64,000 nucleotides of DNA from Eurosta solidaginis (taxonomy: Eukaryota > Arthropoda > Insecta > Diptera > Tephritidae), in contig NC_090320.1 of NCBI RefSeq assembly GCF_040869045.1, positions 143,180,941-143,244,940 of the forward strand, written 5' to 3'. Below are positions 13,150 to 24,082 of this stretch, in pieces. The translations under genes were made by a program, and so were the position numbers. Within the stretch, counting starts at the first letter, position 1. Each line of letters begins with the position of its first letter. Below the pieces are notes generated by a model, which was not told the origin of the DNA, ran no database searches, and saw nothing but the letters and a program-made list of their open reading frames with translations.

Positions 13150-13495
13150 AGTCTTAAAATGTACTCACGGACGCACCGCTTTATTCAAAAAAATCTCAAT
13201 TTGGGTTTTCACGGAACCACCGCATGTATTAAAAATTGAATTGGTTTTTCACGGAAAGACCGCATGTAATAAAAATTGAATTGGTTTTTCACGGAACCAC
13301 CGCATGTAATAAAAAAAATCTTAATTGGTTTTTAACGGAACCCACCGTATGTATCAAAAAAAAATTAATTGGTTTTTTCGAAAACCACCTTGTGCATCAA
13401 AAAGAAATTAATTGATTTTATCAAAAACCACCCTAATATCAAAAAAAAAAATTAATTGGTTTTATCGAAAACCACCCTAATATCAAAATCCAAAA
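13150..13495. repeat. minisatellite, about 45-bp unit
   Basis: About seven degenerate units built around AATTGGTTTTTCACGGAA, CCACCGCATGTA and an A-rich run. The later units drift to TTATCGAAAACCACC. Confidence 0.8.
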
Positions 13496-14039
13496 TTTAT
13501 ATGCTATTGAAACAATCCAAGTTAATTATATGATAAGCCAATGCATTGCATTTAATGGTAATTAAAATGTCTTATATACGTATATATGTTTGAAAAAGAA
13601 AACCGTAAGCAAGAATAATTTTAAATAAATACATATATATACTTAATTTTCGCTGCTGCTAGTTTCCGTCACTGCTGCTGCTGCGCTGGCAGACCTGAAT
13701 CGCTGCTGGTGTTGTTGCTGCTACTGATTGCGGTAAAAATGGCGTTGTATTGGTGGAGTGGTTTTTCGCGTTCCGTTATGTGAGTAGGTGGAGGAATGCC
13801 GTTAGAAATTCCGATGGTTGGTGGTACAGTTTGCCCTTACGTAGGCGAATTAGTTGTTCGAATTTATAATTCTTTTTTTTTTGTTGTATTATCTCTGCTT
13901 CTTTTTATATTTGTTGTAGTCGTAGATTTAATTGAGGGAAAAAAAATTTTTCCTGCTGCTTTTTATAAATTTGTATTGTGAAATTTAGTTAAATTAATTA
14001 TGAATTTATGGACTTTAGTTAGGAATTTGTATTAACTCT

Positions 14040-14345
14040 GTTTTTCCTTGTAGATTTGCATGTGTTTTATTAGAAAATTGTGTTACTTCTGTTTTTCGTT
14101 ATAGATTTGCGTATATTTGTTAGAAAAATTAAATTATTTCCGTTTTTATTAAAAGTGTTTAGATATTTGTTAGAAAAATTTAATTACTTCCGTTTTAATT
14201 AAAAATGTTTAGATATTTGTTAGAAAAATTGTATTATTTCCGTTTTCATTAAAAATGTTTAGATATTTTTTAGAAAAATTTTATTATTTCCGTTTTCATT
14301 AAAAATGTTTAGATATTTTTTAGAAAAATTTTATTTAAATTTGTT
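14040..14345. repeat. minisatellite, 50-bp unit
   Basis: About six units with an exact 50-bp period: AGATATTTGT at 14161 and 14211, then AGATATTTTT at 14261. Each holds TTAGAAAAATT, TTACTTCCGTTTT-like and TTAAAAATGTTT blocks. Confidence 0.85.
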
Positions 14346-16373
14346 TTTTTTCACTGCACCACCACTTTGCAAATTTTCACTCCACTCTAATCACCGAAAA
14401 GAATGACCGGTTCGCCACGATGCCAAGATGAAAAATGAACGAGGCTCCAGCCTCACGGTCGCAATATAATGTAAGGCTTCTGCCTTCCGAGCCAAAAACT
14501 CACCCGTGGTTATGTGGGGTTAAATCCTACCCTCGTGGAGGTTGCCGCCTCCATAACGTTGCACTGGTGCCCATTTTTAAAAGGAAAACACTCTTCGGTC
14601 GGTTGTAACTGTTTTATTAAATTATTACTTTAAACTGTAATTATTATTGAGTTTAATACAATTTAATTACTCAAGCTCTAAAAAGTTCACGACCAAGCAC
14701 GTAGTTGCACAAATTTATAATGATGGCGGTGAAACATAAAAATGCCGATGGCACTATTGCCATTCGTCATTTTTGTATTTCGTTATGTACAACATACTTT
14801 GCCTACTGTCTTACACATCGTATTACAATAGCTGACTACTTATTAGAATATTCTATGAACATGTTTCCTACTCTTTCTTACAGAGTGCACCATTCACAAT
14901 GTCACATCTTGCATTGTCCGCAATGGCGTTGCCAGATGTGTCGTTATGTATAAAATGGGAAATTTTATCACTACATCGTAATGGAAGAACAACTAGAGCG
15001 GCTTTTGACCGCTTACAATTTTGAAAGGACCGTTACGTGACTATCTTATACATTTTTGATATATGAAAAAGATGAAAGGGTAGGGTTGCCGTCCGCACGC
15101 AATTTATACATAAATACAGGGGATTAAATTAATTGATACTCATGTCTTCAACATGGCGGCCCGACTGCGCCGTTACGCGGTGCAGCATCTTCTGCAATTT
15201 GAAGACAAATTGGTCAAGAATAATGAATACTCGAGTAAGCATGTTTAAAAATAAAAATAAAATAGGTACCCAAGTTCTCAAAGATCTAATATTTGCATTA
15301 ACCCCAGAAGTTATGCATGTGACAAATGTCGACAGAAATTCTTCATAAATATCATGACGATCCAATCTGGGAAGGCCACCCAGAAACCGCATGACACATA
15401 AGATCTAATAAAAAATATTGCTGGAAAAAATGAAAATAGTATGAAAAATTTTTGCATCCACTGTTCTAACTGGTTTAACCACTTATCACTATATAACTAC
15501 TTCTTGACCAAGCAGCAACTGAATCTACCCAATCTACTGTATATAATACGCTCAGATATCCCGCTTTTCCATCAATGTCAATTTTCTTTATCTTATTCTA
15601 TACGTTACAATTTTAATTTGAAATGGGCTACCAATACAAAAGCTTTGTTTAACCGTTCTCATCTAGGAGGTCATAATTTTAGATAATAGGATTTTTTGAT
15701 CTAGTTAAATAGATAGTAGATATATAGGGCCCTGTAGAATAGGAAAAATAATTTTATTAATAACCCGCGGAATAGAAAATATCAATAGGAAAAATTATTT
15801 TATAAATAATCTTTAGAGTAGTAAATATCGATAAAAACAACAATTTTACATTAATTCCCTATAAGGTAGAAAATATTAATAAGAAAAAAAAATTTACATT
15901 AATTCCGTATACTGTAGAAAATAGAAACGTAGAAAACATAATTCAGAATAGTAATGATCCTCTAAGCAATAAAAACAAGAAAATCAAAGTACATAAAAGT
16001 AGGCTTAAACTCATAGAATAAGAACATTTCAATTTTGTAAACACAAAGAAAATTCTTATCGTATGCAAAAGAAAAATACAATAATAAAACAAACAAAAAT
16101 TTTGAATGACATAAATCATCTAATAGCCCAATTGAAAATCTAGTAAACAAAACAAAAAATTTGTAGCATAAGTAATTACCTAAACCAAAGAACAAAAAGA
16201 AGAAGAAAAAAATATAAACTCAAGTATGTCACACTGACAAAAATAAAAAAAATCTTTATTTACAAAACCAACACAACTTATTAATAAACAAACCACTTGA
16301 GACTCTGTCTTAAATTTAATTGAAACAGAATGACTTTACACTCAATGTAAAGTTACCCTCTAAAAATTGGTGG

Positions 16374-16766
16374 TGTTACATACATATATCTTGCATGCAT
16401 TCTAAACGTTTCTCACGCTGCAGTGCATTCGACACTCTGCTTATGTCGTAAGTATGAATGTGTTCATAATAAGCAATGTCAACATAATTATGTCCCCACT
16501 GGCAGGCAAGCAAGCGAAGCGCGTGCGATATATGAGCCACGCTTATGCACCATCGACCATGCGAACGGTTGCTATGTACAAACGTTTACATCGTTCATGC
16601 TATATGTATGTACGTATGTTTAGTATATAGGAACTTTAGTACATAAGAATTTGTTTAGAATATTTTAGTATAAATAAGCCGAAATTTTGTGAATAAAGTG
16701 AATTCAATCTTGGTGCCGCTTCAATGGCACTACCCTAATTCATTTTCTTATTACAGACAACCTACA
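16374..16766 (+). repeat. 3' LTR of the non-coding LTR element
   Basis: Partner of 11238-11630: same length, same TG...CA ends, preceded by TAAAAATTGGTGG as a probable polypurine tract. Followed by TCAG and the resumption of LINE ORF1. Confidence 0.88.
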
Positions 16767-17098
16767 TCAGCACTTCTCTTGCTCCCCGAGTCCGTTGCAT
16801 CACTTAACTCGTATTTGTCGTCCTTGGATTGCGACTCAGTCTTCCTCTTTACATCGTCCTTACTACAATCAGGTAATGAGTCGTTCCTCTTGGTCGTACG
16901 ACCACCTGCCCGATAAGGCGGGATCAGCGGTCCAGTATTATATACGTGGAAAGAACCATCCGATAGAGCAGCGCCCCTTACTGTGGTAAGGCCATGAATA
17001 CTTCCCGAGGTGGCCCGGTATCGGGAAGGCTCCGTTCGAATACAGCCGAATTTATCCCCTGGCTGCAAAGCGTCCAATAGGCACGGTCCGCATAACAC
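16767..17098 (-). pseudogene. LINE ORF1, N-terminal part
   Basis: A minus-strand frame from 17098 encodes a start beginning MLCGPCLLDALQPGDKFGC and a charged Asp/Lys/Ser-rich stretch ending in KRSADV where the LTR begins. It is the N-terminal continuation of the frame at 11229. The 60 bases 17099-17158 are the AT-rich LINE 5' end. Confidence 0.65.
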
Positions 17099-17158
17099 CC
17101 TGGATATATTACCCTAATCCATACCCATATTACCTAATCCATTATACATATATATTCA

Positions 17159-17530
17159 TTCACATAGAAATTTAAAATTTTTGTCTAACAAACGAATAAT
17201 TATTAAACGAATATCGAAGCGTATCACTCATTATCAAACGATTAGCATTTTAAAAAATTAAAAATTATTAGTTGGGGGGCTAACTTCACATAGATATTTA
17301 AATTTTATTTTCTAACAAACGAATGACTAAGCGTATCAATCATTATCAAACGATTATAAATCGATTAGCGTTTTAAAAAAATATTAGTTGGTGGGCTAAA
17401 TTCACATAGATATTTAAATTTTTTTTCTAATAAACGAATAACTATCAAAGCGTATCAATCATTATCAAACGATTAGCGTTTTAAAAAATTAAAAATTATT
17501 AGTTGGAGGTGTGGGCTAACTTAACAGCGC
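17159..17530. repeat. AT-rich tandem repeat, right half of split array
   Basis: About three units of the same repeat as 5990-6556 (TCTAACAAACGAATA, CATTATCAAACGATTAGC, TTAAAAATTATTAGTTGG). Units are shorter and more deleted than on the left side. The array ends at GGGCTAACTTAACAGCGCTG. Confidence 0.85.
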
Positions 17531-18424
17531 TGAAGGTGAGGGAGTGCAAGTGAAGCACTCGTACAATGATAGATGTCAAAGTAGCTCAGATATTAACAGA
17601 TACGCCTTCGGGTTCCACATGTACAATATGTGGAGCTATTCCACGACAAATGAATGATTTGACTAAAGTGACTGCTAGGCCTGAAAATGAAGAATACGGA
17701 CTGTCTACTTTGCATGCCTGGATTTGTTGTATGGAAATGATTTTACATATTTCCTATAATCTGTCTTTCCAAACATGGTCAGCAACAAGCGAAGAAAAGA
17801 AACGACTAAAGCAAGTGAAGAAAACCCTGGTACAAAGACGTTTCCGGGAAGAGCTAAGATTGATCATCGACAAAGCAAGACAAGTAAGTGGTAATACTAA
17901 TGACGGTATTACTGCCATAAGATTTTTTGACAATGCTAGCTGCTCTGCTGAAATTAAGGGAGTGGATATAAATTTGATTAAACGACTTTACATAATTCTG
18001 CAAGCTCTTTTATCGGGTGTAATGATAAATGCTGAAAAATTTGGAAGTTATGGTATGGAGACTGCCAGGATCTATGTGAGCAATTATGAATGGTACTACA
18101 TGCCATCTTCAGTTCACTAAATTTTGATTCATGATGGAGAAAGTGTCATAAAGCATTTTGCAGTACTTCCTATTTGTCAACTTTCGGAAGATGCACAAGA
18201 ACCCCGTAATAAGGATTATTAAAAACTTCGTCTACACCATGCTAGAAAATGCTGAAGATCCGCTGCAAACGAGGACGTATTTCACACTCTTCTTTATACT
18301 TCAGATCCTTACATAAGCAGCATTAGAAAACTGTATACTAAAAACGTGAAGGAACTTGATGAAGACACCTTAGGTCTTTGGAAAGTGAACGAATTAATTT
18401 TAGATCCCGAAGTTCATCAAGTAT
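17531..18424 (+). pseudogene. remnant of an uncharacterised multicopy gene family
   Basis: An open frame of 184 codons (17566-18120) contains a CTIC pair, ENEEYGLSTLHAWI, MEMILHISYNLSFQTW, a KARQVSGNTNDG block with AIRFF, and YEWYYMPSSVH. After the stop the homology appears to continue to 18424 in broken form: ILIHDGESVIKHF, LPICQLSEDAQE, and a TSDPYISSIRKLY block. From memory this matches a recurrent protein family with many copies in aphids, hydra and other animals whose biochemical role is unknown and which may be transposon-borne. Start and 5' end are not defined; the satellite abuts directly. I assign no function. Confidence 0.6.
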
Positions 18425-18440
18425 AAATAACATAATAAAC

Positions 18441-18605
18441 ATATATGTGACCCGGTATATGAAAAGGTGGCTTATGACTCAAAAAATAAATTGCGAGAAA
18501 CAGCTGTTAAAGATAAACAATGCATTTTTTCAGTTTCTTAGTAGTTTTTTTTTTTTTTTTTTTTGAGTCATAAGCCACCTTTTCATAGGCCTGGTCACAT
18601 ATATA
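18441..18605. repeat. imperfect inverted repeat (hairpin), arms about 45 bp
   Basis: The left arm (18441-18486: TATATGTGACC...ATGAAAAGGTGGCTTATG...) is complementary to the right arm (18553-18605: ...CATAAGCCACCTTTTCATAGG...GGTCACATATA) with a few mismatches around the CCGGTA/CAGGCC block. The loop holds the CAGCTGTTAAAGATAAACAATG segment and a T-run. It may be paired transposon termini. Confidence 0.75.
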
Positions 18606-18944
18606 CAATAACAATAGTAAACATTACAATTAATTAATTAATCGGTGTCCAATTTTAGTCACCATATTTTTATGTATTTATTGTTTATATTGGTTTTTGT
18701 AGGCGTCAAAATAATAGTATTCATTGTTAAAAAATAAATATTGGATATTTTTGATAATTTTGAATTTCGTTTATTTTTTAAGGTATGGTTTTAAAGTAAA
18801 TCATAATAAATTACATTCCATTTGAATCCATATACCCTATTCTATATTTGTTCAAAAATTTAGAACATAATATTCAGAAATAAAAAAGTTATTGATTTTT
18901 AATCAGAAACAGGCCTCTATTTTCCATAGGGATGCAGAAGAATG
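18497..18944. repeat. dispersed repeat R, copy 1
   Basis: Near-identical to 28808-29239: CAGCTGTTAAAGATAAAC, a T-run, AAGCCACCTTTTCATAGG, GGTCACATATATACAATAAC and about 330 bp of AT-rich sequence ending TTTTCCATAGGG. No coding potential is seen. Confidence 0.85.
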
Positions 18945-19240
18945 AGAAGAAATTGAGAGATCGCGGGTTCGAATCGAGCTCAAGGCCTAAAAATAATTTT
19001 TTATCATTATTATTGTTATGATAAATTTTTTCTTAATTGAAAAAATTTTTAAATTAGAATAGAAGAAAGAAAAAATTTTAGACAACTGCCAAAGCTCGTT
19101 GTATAGATCCATTTCGGGAACTGCTAAATTCCTTCATCGGCAACGTTTAGGCGCCGCTGCTATAACCATTCAGCCATCACAGCGGTTTTTTGTTTGTCTT
19201 CATTAATCCTACTTCTATTCTGGTTCGTGCCAATTGATAT

Positions 19241-19446
19241 TGTGGCAGCTCTGCCAGCCACCTAGCACGGAGTAGTAAACGAACAACCACAACAATACAT
19301 TTTGACATTTCATTGTATCTTGCTATGTTATTATTCTTCTTATACTTTCTTAGCGACCAGACGTGTCGAGTAACTTGAAATTGAATTATATTAATCTTTG
19401 TAATTATTAATAGGTGTTGTTAAATAAATTGAATGAAACACCAAAG
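19241..19446 (+). repeat. 5' LTR of CsRn1-type gypsy
   Basis: Begins TGTGGCAGCTCTGCC and contains GTTAAATAAATTGAATG near its end. The 3' boundary is set by the primer site at 19447. Confidence 0.9.
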
Positions 19447-19464
19447 TGGTGACCCCGACGTGAT
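19447..19464 (+). other. tRNA-Trp primer binding site
   Basis: TGGTGACCCCGACGTGAT directly follows the 5' LTR. It is complementary to the CCA-terminated 3' end of insect tRNA-Trp as recalled, the primer used by CsRn1-group elements. Confidence 0.82.
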
Positions 19465-19838
19465 CTTCAACAAGAAGATTTTTCAGTTTTCGACACGTTT
19501 GCAAAGAGTTTTAGCAACGATAGTGCAAAACCACGGAAAATTCCCAACACGAAATTCAACGAATTTGCGAGGAAGCGTATACACACATACATCGGCACAG
19601 AATATTTTGAAAAGCAACGTTCAACGAATGAGCGAGAAGCGAATGCACACATTAAACGTAGGAAGAACATTTTGAACGTTCTAGAATATTATCTTTTTGA
19701 TGTTGCGGTTGAACGAGTTTTTTTCAATCGGCAATTTTTAACTCAAGCTAAATTAGGGTTATGCATGCCGGCCGATACGATTTGCGTAGTGCTACAAATA
19801 AAGATTCGAGTGAAGAAGATTTATTTCATGACAGTGTG

Positions 19839-20740
19839 ATGGCGGAATTGAGCGACGAAGTAAAGCAGCAATTGCAGCAAGTTCAAACAAGCATTGAATC
19901 ACTGCAAAACAATTACGTTTGTCAACAAGAGTAAACTGGCAACGTATGCACGTACCAAATTTCAATAAACAGAATCCGCAGTTATGGTTCGCACAACTAG
20001 AGCGATCATTTCATTTGAGCGACATTACTTCGGACGCCGATAAGTTTGACTGGGTAACTATACATCTCGATCAAGAAATTCTGTTAGCAGTAGAAGATCT
20101 TGTAACTCAGCCCCCAAATGAAAATAAATACACCACTCTTAAAGGTAGGTTACTAGCGAAATTTTCTGAATCTTCAGAGAGTAAATTACGGCGATTGTTG
20201 CAAGGCGGTGGCACTGCGGATATGAAGCCGTCTGAGATGTTATGGTACATGCAGCGTCTCGCACCGGACCCAGGCAGTGCAGCCGTTATTAGAACATTGT
20301 TTTTAGGCCAAATGCCCAATTCTATACGCCCACTTTTAACAGTATGGAAAGAAGACGATCTGGGCAAATTAGCGATTATTGCTGACAAGATGTTAGAAGC
20401 AGTCAGCTCTAACTCTCTTAATATGATAGCGGTACAAGGAAACGTATCAAGTGCTGCTTCGTCTTCAGTTAACGCGTTGTCGAGCGACGGAAATTCCTTG
20501 GGAGAAATTGTCAATACACTTAAGTCACTATCTGAGTCGGTCAAGAAACTGCAGATCGACATCAACAAAATTAAGAATAATCCGACAAAACGTTCAACCT
20601 CCCGGGCTCCTTCCTCCAGTAGGGACAAAACAACAACTAGTAATGATGGAGGGAAACATCTATGTTATTTTTATAACAAATTTGGCGATAAAGCACGCAA
20701 CTGTCGTCCAAATTGTACGTACACTAATTCGTCAAACTAG
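19839..20740 (+). pseudogene. gypsy Gag (CsRn1 type)
   Basis: A start at 19839 (MAELSDEVKQQLQQ) matches typical CsRn1 Gag openings but runs out after 31 codons. The main Gag frame begins at 19919 one frame over, so a single indel near 19900 probably separates the two. The main part has HVPNFNKQNPQLWFAQLERS (capsid-like), GQMPNSIRPLL, and a C-terminal nucleocapsid motif CYFYNKFGDKARNCRPNC. CsRn1 Gags use a C-H-C-C knuckle (CxxH); here the His is Tyr, which should weaken zinc binding. The usual partner is the element's own RNA. Confidence 0.85.
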
Positions 20741-20763
20741 AGCCGCTGCTGCCAGTCCCGCTG

Positions 20764-21132
20764 GTGGGTAGCAGCGATAACAGGACCAGCAACAGAACTA
20801 AACCGAGTGATGATTCACTTCATGAAACAAGACTACATGTATACGATCGTCACATTTGCTTCCAGTTCCTAGTAGATTCGGGTTCGATTATTTCCGTTAT
20901 ACCACGTAAATTCACTAATTTAAAATTAAAACCAAATGAGCTTCAGCTGTATGCTGCTAACCAAACAGTCATACAGACATACGGAAACCATATCCTCAAA
21001 CTAGATTTAGGGTTAAGACGAGCGTTCAACTGGACGTTTACCATTGCTGATACTCATATAGCGATTATTGGGGCAGATTTTCTGACTCACTATAATTTAT
21101 TAATTGAACTTAAATCAACAACGTCTTATTGA
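20764..21132 (+). CDS. gypsy aspartic protease
   Basis: The 122-residue frame has [14 protein letters not shown] (catalytic D-S-G, about residue 38) and, about 70 residues on, [18 protein letters not shown], the flap-side ILG-like motif of retropepsins. It is in a different frame from both Gag (ends 20740) and pol (open from 21104, 29-bp overlap), so expression would need frameshifting or an indel has broken a once longer frame. Its role is to cut Gag-Pol into mature proteins. Confidence 0.85.
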   Translation: MGSSDNRTSNRTKPSDDSLHETRLHVYDRHICFQFLVDSGSIISVIPRKFTNLKLKPNELQLYAANQTVIQTYGNHILKLDLGLRRAFNWTFTIADTHIAIIGADFLTHYNLLIELKSTTSY

Positions 21133-23836
21133 CAGGACCACTGGTCTTACCACAAGCGGAAAATTAGTCGACACTGCCGAGTTTGATATTTCTACAGTTA
21201 ACAGCGCTAACGAGTTTGCAGGACTTTTAACACGTTTTGTAGAGATTACAAAACCCTCACGTAAATTCAACAATAATAGTAGCGTTAATAACGTAAGACA
21301 CCATATAGAAACAAAGGGAAATCCAATTGCCGATCGGCCGCGACGTTTAGCTGGGGATAAGCTTTCTAGTGCAAAGAATGAAATTAATTTTCTTCTCGAA
21401 CAGGGTATTTGCCAACCATCAAAAAGTCCATGGGCAAGTCCACTCCACATGGTCGAAAAAAAGTCGGGAGGTTGGCGAGCTTGTGGGGACTATCGTAAAT
21501 TAAATGCGATCACCATTCCAGATCGATACCCAATTTCCCACATCCATGACCTATCAGAGAAATTATATGGAAAACAAATTTTTTCTACAATTGACTTGGT
21601 GCGCGCATATTATCAAATCCCCATGTGCGAAACGGATATGGAAAAAACTGCAGTATGCACTCCTTTCGGGCTTTATGAATTTCTCTACATGCCGTTTGGG
21701 CTTAAGAACGCTACTCAAACCTTTCAAAGGTTTATGGACGGTATTTTTAAAGACATCGATTTCGTGTACGTATATATAGATGATATTCTGGTAATGTCCA
21801 CGTCAGTACGCGAGCATGAAGATCACCTTCACACAGTTTTTTCCATATTACAGCGGCATGGTTTGACAATTAATGTGAATAAGTGTCAACTTGGAAAACC
21901 TGAAGTAAATTTTCTGGGGTATGTCATCAACGGCGATAGTGTACGTCCACCCGCCGAGCGAGTAGAAGTCATAAGGAATTACAAACCACCTGACACAGTT
22001 TGCGAACTTAGCCGATTTCTCGGTATCATCAACTACTATCGGCGGTGTATTCCAAAGGCATCACAACTACAGTCGCAATTGAGCGAGTTCACACGCAACA
22101 TGCGAAAGAATGACAAAAGTAAAATCAACTGGACTAGTGAAACTCTCAAAGCTTTTGATGATTGCAAGCGTAGTTTAGCAGAAGCTACGATCTTGGCTCA
22201 CCCAGCTCCAGATACAAAGCTTGCAGTGGTAAGTGATGCTTCAGACATAGCGATCGGTGCGGCGTTAGAACAACTTTGCGATGACATTTGGCAGCCTCTA
22301 GGGTTTTTTTCAAGAAAAATTACTAGTACTGAAAGGAATTACAGCACTTACGATCGAGAGCTTCTGGCCGTCTATGAAGCCATACGGTATTTTAAACATA
22401 TGTTGGAAGCACGCGTGTTCGTCATCAAGACAGATCATAAGCCACTTATTCACGCCTTTAAGCAGAAGCCCGAGAAAGCGTCGCCGCGACAGTTAAGACA
22501 GTTGGACTACATTTCGCAATTCTCTACGATGATTATGCACGTATCCGGTGACTCTAACGTAGTAGCTGACACCCTGTCACGTCTGAATGCTATTTCAATG
22601 CCAACCAGCGTAAATTATTCGGAGCTTGCGCATGCACAGGCCAAAGATATTGATCTACCTCTACTTCTACAGGGAAGCACTTCGTTAAAGTTGCAGACAA
22701 TGCATTTCGAAGGCAACAGCGTTTACTGCGACATTTCTACTGGAAATATAAGGTTATACGTACCTAAAGAGTTGCGTCACAAAGTATTTGCATCGGTACA
22801 TGGACTTTCACACCCGGGTGGTAAGGCAACCCTAAAACAACTACGAAAAAAGTATGTTTGGCCTTCGATGTGCAAAGACGTGGCGATTTGGGCAAAGGCT
22901 TGTTTACCTTGTCAACGAGCAAAGATTCATAGACACAACTCCATTTTACCGGATAAAATCGACATGCCGGACAACAGGTTTGATCATGTGCACATTGACA
23001 TCGTTGTAATGCCCCAGGTAAACGATTATCGTTACTGTTTGACTATGATCGACCGATTTTCACGCTGGCCCGAAGCCGTTCCCCTGCAAGACATATCTGC
23101 GATGACTATAGTAAAAGTTTTTTGGACTCATTGGATCGCTAGGTTTGGCTGTCCAAAGACCATCACGACTGACCAGGGCACACAATTTGAGTCAGCACTT
23201 TTTAGAGCTCTCACGAACATGATCGGATGTCAACGCATACACACCACAGCCTATCATCCCCAATCTAATGGGATGATAGAGCGATGGCATCGATCCTTCA
23301 AAACAGCGCTCATGTGTGACCCAGCAACTCCATGGCTAGATCTACTACCGACCGTGTTACTCGGATTACGAACATGCTATAAGGAGGATCTTCGAGCTTC
23401 CACTGCAGAAATGTTGTATGGTGGTCCTATCAGATTACCCAATGAGTTTTTTGAAGACCTAGACAAAACTATCGATCCACAAAATTTTCTGGAAAAGCAC
23501 CGCGAATATATGCGCAACACTCGGCCTATTCCAGCTGCTCATCATAACTCGAAGAAAAGTTTATTTTTGCTCAAAAACTTATATGACTGTTCACACGTAC
23601 TGGTGAGAACAGATGCAGTTCGAGAGCCCTTAGAAGCTCCTTACACTGGCTCCTACGAGGTTATAGATCGTCCCACTGATAGAGTTTTTAACGTGAAGAT
23701 GAATAACAAGAAAGTTGCTGTATCGGTTGACAGATTAAAGCCAGCTTTCATCATACGTGAAGATACAGATACCAGTTCCGATGAGGCAGCTACGAAACCG
23801 ATCCCTCGAACATACGAGAAGTCAAGGCGCGTATGA
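21104..23836 (+). CDS. gypsy Pol: reverse transcriptase, RNase H, integrase
   Basis: A 910-residue uninterrupted frame. [46 protein letters not shown] (catalytic, about residue 225). RNase [32 protein letters not shown], then DTLSRLNA. Integrase: H-H-C-C zinc region (HGLSHPGG ... CLPCQ) and a D-D-E core in [21 protein letters not shown] and [14 protein letters not shown], then a C-terminal region ending in SVDRLKPAF. It converts element RNA to DNA and inserts it. All catalytic residues look present, so this polyprotein segment may still be functional. Confidence 0.93.
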   Translation: MNLNQQRLIDRTTGLTTSGKLVDTAEFDISTVNSANEFAGLLTRFVEITKPSRKFNNNSSVNNVRHHIETKGNPIADRPRRLAGDKLSSAKNEINFLLEQGICQPSKSPWASPLHMVEKKSGGWRACGDYRKLNAITIPDRYPISHIHDLSEKLYGKQIFSTIDLVRAYYQIPMCETDMEKTAVCTPFGLYEFLYMPFGLKNATQTFQRFMDGIFKDIDFVYVYIDDILVMSTSVREHEDHLHTVFSILQRHGLTINVNKCQLGKPEVNFLGYVINGDSVRPPAERVEVIRNYKPPDTVCELSRFLGIINYYRRCIPKASQLQSQLSEFTRNMRKNDKSKINWTSETLKAFDDCKRSLAEATILAHPAPDTKLAVVSDASDIAIGAALEQLCDDIWQPLGFFSRKITSTERNYSTYDRELLAVYEAIRYFKHMLEARVFVIKTDHKPLIHAFKQKPEKASPRQLRQLDYISQFSTMIMHVSGDSNVVADTLSRLNAISMPTSVNYSELAHAQAKDIDLPLLLQGSTSLKLQTMHFEGNSVYCDISTGNIRLYVPKELRHKVFASVHGLSHPGGKATLKQLRKKYVWPSMCKDVAIWAKACLPCQRAKIHRHNSILPDKIDMPDNRFDHVHIDIVVMPQVNDYRYCLTMIDRFSRWPEAVPLQDISAMTIVKVFWTHWIARFGCPKTITTDQGTQFESALFRALTNMIGCQRIHTTAYHPQSNGMIERWHRSFKTALMCDPATPWLDLLPTVLLGLRTCYKEDLRASTAEMLYGGPIRLPNEFFEDLDKTIDPQNFLEKHREYMRNTRPIPAAHHNSKKSLFLLKNLYDCSHVLVRTDAVREPLEAPYTGSYEVIDRPTDRVFNVKMNNKKVAVSVDRLKPAFIIREDTDTSSDEAATKPIPRTYEKSRRV

Positions 23837-23863
23837 TTCCTGAACCAACAGTGACTTCGTCAT

Positions 23864-23877
23864 TAAAAGGGGAGTAC
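23864..23877 (+). other. polypurine tract of gypsy
   Basis: TAAAAGGGGAGTAC immediately precedes the 3' LTR start (TGTGGCAG at 23878). Confidence 0.75.
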
Positions 23878-24082
23878 TGTGGCAGCTCTGCCAGCCACCT
23901 AGCACGGAGTAGTAAACGAACAACCACAACAATACATTTTGACATTTCATTGTATCTTGCTATGTTATTATTCTTCTTATACTTTCTTAGCGACCAGACG
24001 TGTCGAGTAACTTGAAATTGAATTATATTAATCTTTGTAATTATTAATAGGTGTTGTTCAATAAATTGAATGAAACACAAAA
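23878..24082 (+). repeat. 3' LTR of CsRn1-type gypsy
   Basis: 205 bp, matching the 5' LTR except one internal base (GTTCAATAAA versus GTTAAATAAA) and the terminal ACAAAA versus ACCAAAG. Followed by the ATAT target duplication. Confidence 0.9.

Larger units (their letters stand above)
11631..16373. other. internal region without recognisable pol
   Basis: A primer-site candidate is at 11631-11647. A 111-residue plus-strand frame (11809-12144) ends in a hydrophobic run (FWSLILIAFSLLNYMF) and a Pro/Thr tail; I do not recognise it. A minus-strand 65-residue frame (12947-12750) starts MYNLRSGRQVQK and is Ser/Asp-rich, vaguely like the start of some gypsy Gags. Two minisatellites lie at 13150-13495 and 14040-14345. 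Minus-oriented AATAAA words near 12478 and 14610 suggest, weakly, an embedded reverse-oriented LTR fragment around 12460-14995. The rest, 14995-16373, is AT-rich with nothing recognised. Confidence 0.45.
11238..16766 (+). mobile_element. LTR retrotransposon without recognisable pol, inside LINE ORF1
   Basis: Two 393-bp LTRs (TGTTACAT...CCTACA) bound 4.74 kb. A primer-site candidate TGGCGATCCTGCCATAC starts immediately after the first LTR, and a purine-rich run precedes the second, so the element is plus-oriented. Flanks are GCAG (11234-11237) and TCAG (16767-16770), a 4-bp target duplication with one change. LINE ORF1 resumes on both sides. By eye the LTRs differ at around 20 sites, making this an older insertion than the gypsy at 19241. 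No protease, RT or integrase motif is visible in any frame. Confidence 0.85.
6557..17158 (-). mobile_element. LOA/I-like non-LTR retrotransposon, split by an LTR element
   Basis: On the minus strand ORF1 (DUF4780-like) is followed by ORF2 (endonuclease, RT, RNase H, zinc-binding tail) and a 3' end of CCTAACCTAACC character. The element is flanked by TTCACATAGATATTTAAAA at 6538-6556 and TTCACATAGAAATTTAAAA at 17159-17177, a 19-bp target duplication with one mismatch. Those words are also part of each satellite unit, so the duplication is consistent rather than proven. Removing the LTR element at 11238-16766 leaves about 5.1 kb. Clade is inferred from the RNase H plus the DUF4780-type ORF1. Confidence 0.82.
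19241..24082 (+). mobile_element. CsRn1-type Ty3/gypsy retrotransposon, young
   Basis: LTRs of 206 and 205 bp differ at one internal base plus the last few bases. The primer site TGGTGACCCCGACGTGAT matches the 3' end of insect tRNA-Trp as I remember it, a hallmark of the CsRn1/Kabuki group. Target duplication ATAT (19237-19240 and 24083-24086). The copy at 30720-30760 has the uninterrupted site (CCAATTGATATTCACAAC), a paralogous empty site. Gag, protease and pol are in successive frames, with few lesions. Confidence 0.92.

Noticed and set aside
16423..16623. 66-codon frame repeated at 11287 and 16423
   Set aside because: It lies in the LTR and recurs only because LTRs are duplicated; no codon-level evidence of a gene.
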